Below, one piece after another: positions 33,715 to 41,669 of a stretch of DNA of 43,563 bases. The position numbers and the translations under genes are program-made. The stretch's first letter is position 1. The number at the start of each line of letters is the position of its first letter. The notes under the pieces are model-generated. The model was given only the letters and a program-made list of their open reading frames with translations. It was not told the origin of the DNA and did no database searches. Source of the DNA: Acetobacteraceae bacterium (GTDB lineage: Bacteria > Pseudomonadota > Alphaproteobacteria > Acetobacterales > Acetobacteraceae); the NCBI GenBank assembly GCA_003151425.1, contig PLXO01000085.1, forward strand, positions 1 through 43,563, given 5' to 3'.

Positions 33715-33837
33715 GCAAGAAAGCAGGGTTCACCACAGAGGCACTGAGGCACTGAGAAGCAATGAATGCGCTTCGCGCAACGCGCATTGGCCGCCTTCTC
33801 TCTGTGTCTCTGTGCCTCTGTGGTGAACCCTGCTTGC
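33715..33837. repeat. CACAGAGGCAC-type long inverted repeat
   Basis: GCAGGGTTCACCACAGAGGC (33723-33744 in full) is an exact 22-base reverse complement of 33812-33833. Pairing continues imperfectly through GCACTGAGGCACTGAGAAG against CTTCTCTCTGTGTCTCTGTG. An inner hairpin AATGCGC/GCGCATT (33765-33771 and 33782-33788) closes the loop. The whole 123-base unit can fold into one hairpin. It lies in the 569-base gap 33304-33872, in which I see no gene; both neighbouring genes are on the minus strand. Confidence 0.85.
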
Positions 33838-33872
33838 CGTAGGCCCAGCGCCAGTGCCCGATCGCGCAAGCA

Positions 33873-34805
33873 TCAGAGCTGGTCCCGCGCCTGTGCGGCC
33901 AGCGCGTCGGTGGTGGTGCGCCAGATACCGGGCATTCCCAGCACGCGGGTCAGCGCCTCGCGCAGCCAGCGGATGCGGTGCGCCTGGCCGGTGATCCAGG
34001 GATGCAGGGTCAGATTGAACGACGCGCCGCCTTCCGCGTGCAAGTAGGCGAACGCCTCGGCGATGCTGTCGGCCCACACCGGCGGGGTGACGCGGCGCAG
34101 CCACATGCATTCGAGATCGTTCCATTCCGGCTGCGGCGGCAGCGCGACCAGGCTGTGCCGATGATACGGCCCCAACAGGAAGGGGCGGTCGTCGTTGGCC
34201 CAGTCGGTGGTGTAGGCGAACCCCGCCTCGGCCAGCAGCGCCGGCGTCCGCGCAGACTCGGAAAAATCCTGGCCGCACCAGCCGAGCGGGGCCTCGCCGA
34301 CGGCGGCGCGCACGGCGTCGCGGCTTTCCGCGATGTGGGCGCGCTCCTGCGCCTCGGTCATCCGGCTGGTGATCCGCCGCGTGGCGAAGCTGCCGTGCGC
34401 CATGAAGCAGGCGTTGCGCCTTGTCAGCTCGTCGATCAGCTCCGGATAGCGCGCTGCCGCCGCGGCACCGAGCGCCACGCTGGGCGTCAGGCCGAAGCGG
34501 TCCAGCACGTCGAGCACACGGAAGATGCCGACGCGCGCGCCGTATTCGCGCTGGCTCCAGGTCAGCCAGTCGGGGAAGAAATTTCCCAGGGGCGAAACGA
34601 TGCGCGGATCGCGGTCGGCGTCCTTCGGCGGGTCGAGCTCCCAGTAGTCCAGCACCAGCGTAACGGTCAGCGCGATGCGCGCGCCGCCTTGCCAGGCGAA
34701 GCGCGGGGCCTCGGTCAGCGTGCGGAAGGCGTGGTGCGTCTGGTCCATGCCGGCGCGGCGGTGCTCGTTGACCGGGGGGGTCTGGGCGGGAACATGCTCA
34801 GCCAT
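33873..34805 (-). CDS. PuuE-like polysaccharide deacetylase family protein (second of tandem pair)
   Basis: This 310-residue NodB-fold protein resembles the PuuE-type allantoinase/deacetylase group. Landmarks: RIALTVTLVLDYWELDPP at the beta-barrel start, REYGARVGIFRVLDVLDRFG, FMAHGSFATRRITSRMTEAQ, LGWCGQDFSESARTPALLAE, TTDWANDDRPFLL and NLTLHPWITGQAHRIRWLRE. His residues in MAHG and TLHPW are likely metal or substrate ligands. It overlaps the upstream paralogue by 8 bases and its GGGAGG Shine-Dalgarno lies inside that gene, so they are co-translated. The family includes purine-catabolic and carbohydrate deacetylases; the substrate here is not evident. Confidence 0.85.
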   Translation of the reverse strand: MAEHVPAQTPPVNEHRRAGMDQTHHAFRTLTEAPRFAWQGGARIALTVTLVLDYWELDPPKDADRDPRIVSPLGNFFPDWLTWSQREYGARVGIFRVLDVLDRFGLTPSVALGAAAAARYPELIDELTRRNACFMAHGSFATRRITSRMTEAQERAHIAESRDAVRAAVGEAPLGWCGQDFSESARTPALLAEAGFAYTTDWANDDRPFLLGPYHRHSLVALPPQPEWNDLECMWLRRVTPPVWADSIAEAFAYLHAEGGASFNLTLHPWITGQAHRIRWLREALTRVLGMPGIWRTTTDALAAQARDQL

Positions 34806-35709
34806 TCGCTGCCTCCCGCGCCGCGAGATGCGCCTCGATCAGCGGCAGATGGTGCTCGTTGAACCAGTCGGTGATCGCGCCGGCGGTGGCGAGCCAGACG
34901 CCCGGGTGCGCCAGGATATATTCCAGCGCCGCGCGGAAGGCGCGGATGCGGTGCGGCTGGCCGACCCAGTAAGGATGCAGCGCGATGCACATCACGCGGC
35001 CCTGCTCGGCGCCCTCGGCGTAGACGGTATCGAAATGATCGCGGATCTGGCGGGCAAACTCGAAAACCTCCTCGCCGCGTCGATGCAGGATCACATCGTT
35101 CAGCGCGACCGAGTAGGGCATCGACAGCAGCCGCCCGGTTTTGACCTTCAGCGGGAACGGCTGGTCGTCGTGAAACAGGTCGGCGGTGTAGTCGAACCCA
35201 GCAGCGGCCGCGAGGTCGAAGGTGTTCAGGGTGTTGGTGATCGCTGGACTGAACCAGCCGCGCAGCCGCCGTCCGGTAAGGCGCTGATGCAGGTCCTTCG
35301 ACTCCTCCATCGCCGCGCGCTCTTCGCCCGCTGTGAAGTCCCAGTGGTAGCGCGTGTTGTAGATGCCGTGCGACATGTACTCCCAGCCGCGGCTTTCCAT
35401 CGCGCCCAGGATCTCCGGGAAGTGCTGGAGCACCGCCATGCTGAGGCTGACAGTGCAACGAATGCCCAGCGCGTCGGTCAGCTCGAACAGCCGCCATAGC
35501 CCGACGCGATTGCCGTAGTCGCGCTGGCTGTAGCCGAGCACATCGGGATGCGGCGAGCGCGGCCACGGATCGCGGGTGCGCACGAAGGCCGGCAGGTATT
35601 CGTAGTGCTCGATGTTCGGAACGATCCACAGCGCGACGCGCGCGTCGCCGGGCCAGCGCAACGGCGGTCGATGCAGGATCGGCGAGTAAGGCACAAGGTC
35701 CGGTTCCAT
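34798..35709 (-). CDS. PuuE-like polysaccharide deacetylase family protein (first of tandem pair)
   Basis: This 303-residue paralogue of the next gene has the same block order: RVALWIVPNIEHYEYLP, QRDYGNRVGLWRLFELTDAL, YMSHGIYNTRYHWDFTAGEE, LRGWFSPAITNTLNTFDLAA, TADLFHDDQPFPL and CIALHPYWVGQPHRIRAFRA. The start is ATG 35707-35709, preceded by GGAGG; the frame is open upstream but that part does not look conserved. Two related but clearly diverged copies (NIEHYEYLP against LDYWELDPP at the expected metal-site strand) suggest different substrates or a heteromer. Catalytic role is inferred from the family. Confidence 0.85.
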   Translation of the reverse strand: MEPDLVPYSPILHRPPLRWPGDARVALWIVPNIEHYEYLPAFVRTRDPWPRSPHPDVLGYSQRDYGNRVGLWRLFELTDALGIRCTVSLSMAVLQHFPEILGAMESRGWEYMSHGIYNTRYHWDFTAGEERAAMEESKDLHQRLTGRRLRGWFSPAITNTLNTFDLAAAAGFDYTADLFHDDQPFPLKVKTGRLLSMPYSVALNDVILHRRGEEVFEFARQIRDHFDTVYAEGAEQGRVMCIALHPYWVGQPHRIRAFRAALEYILAHPGVWLATAGAITDWFNEHHLPLIEAHLAAREAANG

Positions 35710-35771
35710 GTCTGCCTCCGGTGTCCGCGCGCTCGTCTGGGGCGGGCTGCGCGGTCGACGCCGGCCGGAGG

Positions 35772-36446
35772 CTAGCAGAGAAGCAGGGCGGGACGGCAGG
35801 CGCGGGGTGCGCGACGGCGGCGCAGCATGCCGAGGACCAGCAGCGCGGCGGGCAGCAGGCGCGATACGGCGGGTTCGGCAATGATCAGTTGGCCGCTTGC
35901 CGTGAAGACCAGATCCTCCCACTGCCCGGGTGCGGTGGCGACCTCCAGGTATTGCACCTGCCCCGGATCGTCCGCCGTCAGCAATGCTTCGAACAAGGCG
36001 GATGTGTCCATCATGCCCGCCGACCATGCGGCGGTGGACGCGATGCCATAGCCCAGCATGTCACCCGGCGCGCCGGCGGCGTAGCCCAGCGCCTCGGTGT
36101 CGGCGCCGATGCTGATCGCCTGCAACAGGCCGGCATAGGCGGATGTTTGCGTCAGCGTCGCGCCGCCGATGGTGACGGCGATCGTGATGCCGCCACTGCC
36201 TGGCGAGGGGTCGGTGTACAGATCGTCCGACCCGCTGGCGGCGTACGGCAGCGCGGTGTCGAAACCGATCGTGGTCTGCATCGCGGCGCCGGCGAGATTG
36301 GTGCCGGGGGCGCCGAACGCGCCCAGCGGGTCGAAGGCGGCGTCGGCCATGGTGCCGGAGAATGTCACCGAGACCGGTGCGGCGGCGGCTGCGCCGGACA
36401 GGATGAGCAGAGGGAGGACGGTGGCGAGGCGCGACAGGCGATGCAT
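35772..36446 (-). CDS. Secreted PEP-CTERM-like protein
   Basis: This 224-residue protein has a signal peptide (MHRLSRLATVLPLLILSGAA, cleavage after AAA). The mature part is beta-rich and low in charge (VSVTFSGTMADAAFDPLGAF, GITIAVTIGGATLTQT). Near the C-terminus EPAVSRLLPAALLVLGMLRR followed by RR has the layout of an exosortase sorting tag: a PEP-like motif, one membrane segment and Arg cluster. Unusually the chain continues APRACRPALLLC after the Arg cluster. PEP-CTERM proteins are thought to be sorted by exosortases and linked to extracellular polysaccharide. No exosortase gene is in the window. Confidence 0.7.
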   Translation of the reverse strand: MHRLSRLATVLPLLILSGAAAAAPVSVTFSGTMADAAFDPLGAFGAPGTNLAGAAMQTTIGFDTALPYAASGSDDLYTDPSPGSGGITIAVTIGGATLTQTSAYAGLLQAISIGADTEALGYAAGAPGDMLGYGIASTAAWSAGMMDTSALFEALLTADDPGQVQYLEVATAPGQWEDLVFTASGQLIIAEPAVSRLLPAALLVLGMLRRRRAPRACRPALLLC

Positions 36447-36567
36447 GATGAGCTTCCGGTCGGCGCGGTGACAGTCCCGGAAGCGGGCCTTCGATCGCCG
36501 CGGCGACGTCGTCCCCTGATCGCAAGAGATCGTTAAGGAACAGTTGCCGCGGGCGTCGCGGCGGTAC

Positions 36568-36583
36568 TGGCACGAGGATTGCT
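36568..36583 (+). promoter_or_regulatory. Sigma-54 (-24/-12) promoter upstream of cyanase
   Basis: TGGCACG (36568-36574), four bases, then TTGCT (36579-36583) matches the sigma-54 consensus TGGCACG-N4-TTGCW exactly. It lies 91 bases before the cyanase ATG, in the 228-base gap divergent from the PEP-CTERM-like gene. Cyanate is a nitrogen source and sigma-54/NtrC control of nitrogen genes is well known, which fits. I found no clear NtrC-type dyad in the gap. Confidence 0.75.
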
Positions 36584-36674
36584 TGCAGCCGATCGTGTGG
36601 GGACCGTGTGAGGTGGCGCGCGGGTTTCACCAGGCCCACCACCGCCCATGATCGACAATCGAGGAGGGCTGCGT

Positions 36675-37124
36675 ATGAACGACGCCAAGACCGCGCTGGG
36701 GCAGAAGATCCTGGCGACCAAGCAGGCCAAGGGCCTCACCTGGGCGGTGCTCGCCGAGCAGCTTGGGCATTCGCCGGTGTGGACCTGCGCGGCCTGCCTC
36801 GGCCAGATGTCGATGACCGCGGAGACTACGACGAAGGCCAGCTAGCTGCTCGACCTTGACGCGGACGAGATGGCGTTGCTGCAGGCCATCCCCTATCGCG
36901 GCTCGCTGCCGACCCAGGTGCCGACCGACCCGCTGATCTACCGGTTCTTCGAGCTGATGATGGTCTACGGCACCACCTGGAAGGAGCTGATCCAGGAGGA
37001 GTTCGGCGACGGGATCATGAGCGCGATCGATTTCGACATGACCCTCGAGCGCCAGCCGGACCACGAGGGCGATCGCGTCAAGCTGGCGATGACCGGCAAG
37101 TTCCTGCCGTATAAGCGATACTGA
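36675..37124 (+). pseudogene. cynS: Cyanase with an in-frame TAG
   Basis: The 149-codon frame matches cyanase, which turns cyanate and bicarbonate into ammonia and CO2. The N-terminal helical part (KTALGQKILATKQAKGLTWA) starts at ATG 36675 after GAGGAGG. The catalytic part (DPLIYRFFELMMVYGTTWKE and FGDGIMSAIDFDMTL) is intact, with Arg90, Glu93 and Ser116 at the same spacing as the E. coli Arg96/Glu99/Ser122 triad. Codon 57 (36843-36845) is TAG in the same frame, where GAG (Glu) would fit KAS-x-LLDLDADE. A single G-to-T change explains it. All active-site residues lie after the stop. The gene is therefore dead, read through, or misread. Confidence 0.88.
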
Positions 37125-37205
37125 GGTGCCGGCGATACCAAGGCGCCGGCGGGACTACGCGGCCGGCGCCACTGAACCGCTGCACCCCCATTGTGAGCAC
37201 GGCAG

Positions 37206-37796
37206 ATGTCTCAGGACGCCCAACGCACGCTGCCGGATCTCCTTCGCGAGGGGCTGGAGCTGGTGTTCGTCGGGATCAATCCATCGCTGTTTTCGGCGGC
37301 GCAGGGCCACTATTTCGCACGCAAGACCAATCGGTTCTGGCCGTGCTTGTCGCGTTCAACGCTCAGCCAAGCGGTCCGCCATGCGCTCGGCGTGGATCGG
37401 CTGGAACCGCTTCACGATCAACTCCTGCCGGCGCACGGCATCGGCTTCACCGACGTGGTCAAGCGTCCCACCGCGAAGGCCGCGGACCTCGGGCGTGACG
37501 AATTTGCCGCGGGCGCCAAGGCGCTTGTCGCCAAGCTCGAACGTTACCAGCCGCGCGTTGCCTGCTTTCAGGGCGTGATGGGATATCGGCCCTTCGCCGC
37601 GGTGCTTGGATCAACCGAGCGCGGATTGGCGCTGGGCGCACAACCGTTGCCGCTCGGCCGTACGCAGGTGTTTGTCGTGCCCAGCCCAAGCGCGGCCAAT
37701 GCGCATGTCACTCCGGCGCAGCAGGTGGAATGGTACGACCGTCTGGCGGCGTTCCTTCAAATGAGGTCGCGCGCGAGCGATGGCACGACGTCGTAA
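37206..37796 (+). CDS. mug: G/U mismatch-specific uracil/thymine-DNA glycosylase
   Basis: This 196-residue protein belongs to the family 2 uracil-DNA glycosylases, which excise uracil or thymine mispaired with guanine. Motif I is LVFVGINPSLFSAAQGHYFA, where Asn of GINPS is the catalytic residue, and KTNRFWPCL follows as in Mug. Further blocks are GIGFTDVVKRPTAKAADL and the motif II region VFVVPSPSAANAH (NPSGLS-like). Length is as usual. It starts 81 bases after the cyanase frame; the link with cyanase is probably only positional. Confidence 0.88.
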   Translation: MSQDAQRTLPDLLREGLELVFVGINPSLFSAAQGHYFARKTNRFWPCLSRSTLSQAVRHALGVDRLEPLHDQLLPAHGIGFTDVVKRPTAKAADLGRDEFAAGAKALVAKLERYQPRVACFQGVMGYRPFAAVLGSTERGLALGAQPLPLGRTQVFVVPSPSAANAHVTPAQQVEWYDRLAAFLQMRSRASDGTTS

Positions 37797-37805
37797 CGAT
37801 AGGCG

Positions 37806-37831
37806 CCATAACGGAGCTATCCCCGTAATGG
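37806..37831. terminator. Weak hairpin between convergent genes
   Basis: CCATAACGG (37806-37814) and CCGTAATGG (37823-37831) form a 9-base stem with one A-A mismatch and an 8-base loop. It sits between the 3' ends of mug and the enoyl-CoA hydratase gene. No T-run is present. Confidence 0.3.
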
Positions 37832-37914
37832 AACCGCGACGCAACGGATCGGGCGCAGCAGGCCCGGCGAGCATCGGGCCCGGGCAAGTTGCGGAACCAC
37901 AGCGGCGTCTTCGA

Positions 37915-38688
37915 TCAGCCCGCTTTGGCGATCTTGCGCGCGATGAAATCCGGAAACGCATCGGCCGCCTTGGCGCCGCGCAGCACGTTGACGCCGTAGT
38001 CATGCTCGGCCTGCCATTGCCGCTCCAAGCTCTCGCCCAACTGTTGCAGGAGCAGCGCCTTGACCCCCATCACCGCACCGCGGTGATTGCCTGCGATGGT
38101 CCGCGCGATCTCCATCGTCTTGGCGCGAAGCTGGGCGCGCGGGACGAGGTGGTTGAGCAGCCCGATGCGCCAGGCCTCCTCGGCCTCCACCACGCGCGCG
38201 GTGAACAGCAGCTCCTTGGCGATCGGCCAGCCGACCTGGTTGGGCAGCGACCAGGTGGAGTTGATGCGGCCATACGCAGCGGCAAGAAACCGGAACTTGC
38301 TGCCCTCGCACCCCACCCGCATGTCGAGCGAGGACGCGAGCACCGCGGCGCCGCCATAGGCGAGGCCGTTCATCATCCCCATGATCGGCTTGGCGCAGGC
38401 CGAGATATCGTAGCTGGGCCGGCCGCTGCGCATTGCATCGAGTTCTTCCTGGGTGTAGCGCGCATCGTCGGACAGTTGCTCGTGGATGTCGCCGCCGGCC
38501 GAGAACGCGCGCTCGCCGGCGCCGGTGACGACGATGCAGCCGATGTCGGGGTCGGCCTCCATGGCTTTGACCGCGGTGTGCAGCTCGTGCGACAGGCGGC
38601 GGTTCATGGCGTTGAGTTTCTCGGGGCGGTTGAGGGTGATGATGCCCACGCCGTCTTCCGTTTCGGTCAAGATATGTTCGTAGGCCAT
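37915..38688 (-). CDS. Enoyl-CoA hydratase/isomerase family protein
   Basis: This 257-residue crotonase-fold protein acts on acyl-CoA thioesters. It has GVGIITLNRPEKLNAMNRRL, the oxyanion-hole segment GAGERAFSAGGDIHE and the second oxyanion strand KPIMGMMNGLAYGGAAVLAS. In standard hydratases two Glu residues catalyse; here the region after YGGAAVLASSLDMRVGCEGS lacks an obvious second catalytic Glu in the usual place, so isomerase or another activity is possible. ATG 38686-38688 follows GGGGAGCC. The gene is single and divergent from the DUF2891 gene, with 141 bases between. Confidence 0.88.
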   Translation of the reverse strand: MAYEHILTETEDGVGIITLNRPEKLNAMNRRLSHELHTAVKAMEADPDIGCIVVTGAGERAFSAGGDIHEQLSDDARYTQEELDAMRSGRPSYDISACAKPIMGMMNGLAYGGAAVLASSLDMRVGCEGSKFRFLAAAYGRINSTWSLPNQVGWPIAKELLFTARVVEAEEAWRIGLLNHLVPRAQLRAKTMEIARTIAGNHRGAVMGVKALLLQQLGESLERQWQAEHDYGVNVLRGAKAADAFPDFIARKIAKAG

Positions 38689-38829
38689 GGTTGGCTCCCC
38701 CCCTCCTGGGCTGTTGGGCGCTATGGGGTGTGGTACTATCAGGCGGGCCGGGCGACGGCCAGTGTGCCGTAAACGTTCGAAGCGATAGCTGGGAAACATA
38801 GTCCTCATGCACGCTCTGGCCTGCGACCG

Positions 38830-39801
38830 ATGACACCCGACCTCGCTGACCGGTTCGCCGCGATCGCCCTGGGGCATGTCACCCGCGAATACCCGAACAA
38901 ACTGGACCACGTGCTGGCCGGCCCGCAGGACGCACGCGGCCCCCGCGACCTGCACCCGGTCTTCTACGGCAGCTTCGACTGGCATTCCTGCGTGCATGGC
39001 TACTGGATGCTGGCGCAGCTCTACCGGCGCTTCCCCGCCATGCCGAACGCCGCCGCGATCCGCGCCCTGTTCGATGCGCACCTGGTCCCCAACCGGATCG
39101 CCGGCGAGTGCGGCTACCTGGCGGGTCCCTCGACGCATGGGTTCGAGCGGCCCTACGGCTGGGCGTGGCTGCTCAAGCTTGCGGCGGAACTGGCGTTGCA
39201 CGACACGCCGGAGGGTCGGGCCTGGGCCGCCGCGGTGGAACCGCTGGCCCGGATCTTCGCCGCGCGGTTCACTGCGTTCCTGCCGCTCGCCACCTACCCG
39301 ATCAGGGCCGGAGTCCACACCAACACCGCGTTCGCGGTGCGCCTCGCGCTGGATTACCCGGATGCAGCGCTGCGAGGCCTGCTGACGGATGCCGCGCGGC
39401 GGTGGTACGGGGACGACGCGGACTGCCAGGCCTGGGAGCCGGGGGGCGACGAGTTTCTCTCGCCGGCGCTGATCGAGGCGGAATGCATGCGCGCCGCCCT
39501 GCCCGAACCCGCGTTTCGTCCGTGGTTCGCGGCCTTCCTGCCCCGGCTGGGCCAGGGTTTGCCGGCGACCCTGTTCACCCCCGCCACCGTCAGCGACCGG
39601 AGCGACGGCAAGATCGCGCATCTGGACGGGCTGAACCTGAGCCGGGCGTGGTGCTGGCGCGCGCTGGCCGATTTCTCGCCCGATCCGGCGGCGATACGGC
39701 GAACGGCCCAGGCGCATATCGACGCCAGCCTGCCACATGTCAGCGGCGCGTACATGGGCGAGCACTGGCTTTGCAGCTTCGCGGTTTTGGCGTTGGGCTG
39801 A
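38830..39801 (+). CDS. DUF2891 family protein
   Basis: This 323-residue protein matches the DUF2891 group by eye: ALGHVTREYPNKLDHVLAGP, LHPVFYGSFDWHSCVHGYWM, GYLAGPSTHGFERPYGWAWL, GVHTNTAFAVRLALDY, CQAWEPGGDEFLSPALIEAE and HLDGLNLSRAWCWRAL. The many conserved His, Trp and Glu residues and the alpha-helical periodicity suggest an alpha/alpha-toroid fold, possibly carbohydrate-related, but the function is unknown. There is no signal peptide. The Shine-Dalgarno is poor. Confidence 0.85.
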   Translation: MTPDLADRFAAIALGHVTREYPNKLDHVLAGPQDARGPRDLHPVFYGSFDWHSCVHGYWMLAQLYRRFPAMPNAAAIRALFDAHLVPNRIAGECGYLAGPSTHGFERPYGWAWLLKLAAELALHDTPEGRAWAAAVEPLARIFAARFTAFLPLATYPIRAGVHTNTAFAVRLALDYPDAALRGLLTDAARRWYGDDADCQAWEPGGDEFLSPALIEAECMRAALPEPAFRPWFAAFLPRLGQGLPATLFTPATVSDRSDGKIAHLDGLNLSRAWCWRALADFSPDPAAIRRTAQAHIDASLPHVSGAYMGEHWLCSFAVLALG

Positions 39802-39967
39802 GGCTGGGCTGATGCGGGGCCGATGCGGTCCGCGTTCAGTCCGGACGGCGAAAGCAGCCTTATGGCCCGCTGGCGAGGCCGTTCGTTTATGTCGCCTCGG
39901 GTCCTATACGCGGCACGGTCCGGCGCGCTATGCTTGGGCCGCTGCTTAGGGAGGGCGTCGGGCATCG

Positions 39968-40252
39968 ATGCGCGAATGGCCTGTTGCGACCGACCTGCTC
40001 GATCCGGTGATCGCGGATGTCCGACCCCACCGCGTAAACCCGGTCGCCTTCCGCGCGCGCGGCGGGGCCGGGTCGTACAGCGATCTTGAGCTGCCGGTCG
40101 ATGACGGCACGCCGCCGAGGAAGCTGGCGTCCGAGGCCGGATACACGCCGCGCGTGATCTGTCGCATGCAAGCCGGCATGATCGCCCGCCGTGCGGCGGC
40201 GTTTCGCCATTTGGATCATAACGCCGACGCGCTGCCCCTGGAGCCGTCGTGA
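39968..40252 (+). CDS. Small hypothetical protein before the methyltransferase
   Basis: This is an open frame of 94 codons with ATG 39968 and a distant AGGGAGG. The sequence (ATDLLDPVIADVRPHRVNPV, then ARGGAGSYSDLELPVDDGTP) has a mixed composition and no domain I recognise. Its stop is three bases before the methyltransferase ATG, which argues for an operon. It could also be a chance frame in GC-rich DNA; a long antisense frame overlaps it. Confidence 0.35.
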   Translation: MREWPVATDLLDPVIADVRPHRVNPVAFRARGGAGSYSDLELPVDDGTPPRKLASEAGYTPRVICRMQAGMIARRAAAFRHLDHNADALPLEPS

Positions 40253-40255
40253 TCC

Positions 40256-41110
40256 ATGCTCGACGATGACCCGGGCCTGGAGGCTGAACGGCGTCAGGCG
40301 GCAGGGCGATGCCTGGCCGTTGCCACCACCGACCTGCCGGTGCCGATGACACCGGCACATTTCGATCAACGGGAACAGCATCGGCGGTCGCTGTTTTCTC
40401 ACACCTGGGGAGAATTGATTCCCAAGGTGTTCGAGGATGTACCGAAATATTACCGGATCGGGAACATTGTCGCGAGCTGGGGCCTGTGGGAGTTTTGGGT
40501 TTGGCAGTTCGTGCGAACGATAGAACTGCAGCCGGGTTGCCGGGCGCTCGATGTCTGCGCCGGGACCAACGACATTGGCATCAGACTCCTGCGCAAACAG
40601 CCCGACATTTCCGTCACGGCGATCGATCGCAGCAGCGAAATGCAGCACGAGGGCCAGAACCGCGCCAGAAAATACGGCGTTCGTATCGAAAGCGTTATTC
40701 ACGACGTGCATGAACTGCCATTTCCGGACAACTCGTTCGATGTGATCACGCTGCAGGCCGCATCGCGCCATCTGCAGTTGGACCGGGTGTTGCCGGAGAT
40801 CCTGCGCGTGCTGAAGCCCGGTGGAAGCTTCTATCATTGCGATATGCTGAAGCCGAGCACCCGCGCTGTCGAATGGCTTTATGTGCGGTTCCTGCGCATG
40901 TCGGTGACCTGGACCGCATTGGTCTTCGAATCGACCGCAGCATCCAAGGATTGCTGCGATTATTTTCATGATGCGATCACGCATTTCTACACGCCGGAGG
41001 AACTGTCCGAGATATTTCGTCTGGTGGGCTTCACCAATGTAACCTGCAAAAAGAGCATCTGGGGCGGCATGGTCGGCTATCACAAGTCACAGCGCCCCCG
41101 GTTGGGGTGA
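40256..41110 (+). CDS. UbiE/MenG-like class I SAM-dependent methyltransferase
   Basis: This 284-residue protein resembles ubiquinone/menaquinone C-methyltransferases. Blocks: REQHRRSLFSHTWGELIPKV, YYRIGNIVASWGLWEFWV, motif I ALDVCAGTNDIGIRLL, ITAIDRS-like VTAIDRSSEMQHEG, ELPFPDNSFDVITLQ and ILRVLKPGGSFYHCDML. In standard UbiE motif I ends GTGD; here it is GTND. The long insertion around VEWLYVRFLRMSVTWTALVF is hydrophobic and could contact membrane or a lipid substrate. ATG 40256 follows GGAG; ATG 40346 is an alternative that would remove 30 non-conserved-looking residues. The substrate is unknown. Confidence 0.85.
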   Translation: MLDDDPGLEAERRQAAGRCLAVATTDLPVPMTPAHFDQREQHRRSLFSHTWGELIPKVFEDVPKYYRIGNIVASWGLWEFWVWQFVRTIELQPGCRALDVCAGTNDIGIRLLRKQPDISVTAIDRSSEMQHEGQNRARKYGVRIESVIHDVHELPFPDNSFDVITLQAASRHLQLDRVLPEILRVLKPGGSFYHCDMLKPSTRAVEWLYVRFLRMSVTWTALVFESTAASKDCCDYFHDAITHFYTPEELSEIFRLVGFTNVTCKKSIWGGMVGYHKSQRPRLG

Positions 41111-41194
41111 GCGGCTTCCGCGGGCGGTCGATCGCGCCTCGCGCATGAAGGCAGCGTGACCTATGAGCGGCGATTACCCGGATCTGGCGCCACA

Positions 41195-41502
41195 ATGACC
41201 GGCCAGCTCCCCGCGACTGTGCATCAGCGGAGCGTGGTCATCGAAGCCGAACGGCTGCTGCTCCGCTCCTATCGCGATGAGGATCTTGCCGACCTGGTGG
41301 CTCTCGCCGGAAATTGGCAAGTCGCGTGCTGGCTCACCAATCTGCCGCATCCCTATTGCGACGGTCACGGACGCGATTGGATCGCGCATGTGCGGCGACA
41401 GTCCGATATTTCGCTGATGTCGATGACGACATGCACAGGTGGCTTTACCGGTGCTTTCGGGGTGGCGGCCGTAGTCACGGCGGCAGTGGCTGGCAGATGT
41501 GA
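41195..41502 (+). pseudogene. GNAT acetyltransferase remnant, frameshifted and truncated
   Basis: The first 65 codons read as the start of a RimJ/RimL-type acetyltransferase: ERLLLRSYRDEDLADLVALA, NWQVACWLTNLPHPYCDGHG and RDWIAHVRR. Then the similarity moves to another frame (RYFADVDDDM, then RCFRGGGRSHGGSGW), ending at TGA 41500-41502. The acetyl-CoA-binding motif (R/Q-x-x-G-x-G/A) and the C-terminal half are missing. It is therefore a decayed gene at the edge of an eroded region. Confidence 0.6.
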
Positions 41503-41574
41503 AGTTGCCCAACGTGGTGGAGGCGCAGATGGGTTGGCCGTGCGGGGGGCAACCAGTCGGTTTATCGTCTGTTG

Positions 41575-41602
41575 ACGGACACGGATGACAACACGGATAT
41601 TT
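41575..41602 (-). repeat. ATCCGTGT repeat words
   Basis: Read on the minus strand, the stretch is ATCCGTGTTGTCATCCGTGT followed by CCGTCAAC, two copies of ATCCGTGT 12 bases apart. It resembles the ATCCGTGTTCA repeat at 3152-3182. It lies in AT-richer DNA between the broken GNAT gene and the next hypothetical gene. Confidence 0.4.
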
Positions 41603-41669
41603 ACAAGACCTAAGAGTCACCAGAGTACCCATCAGCGACCGGCGGGAAATCGCGTTCGATGCAGAGGCG

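Noticed and set aside
39354..41083. Long minus-strand open frames opposite the DUF2891 and methyltransferase genes
   Set aside because: Recognisable motifs are on the plus strand only; the minus-strand translations are low-complexity and Arg-rich.
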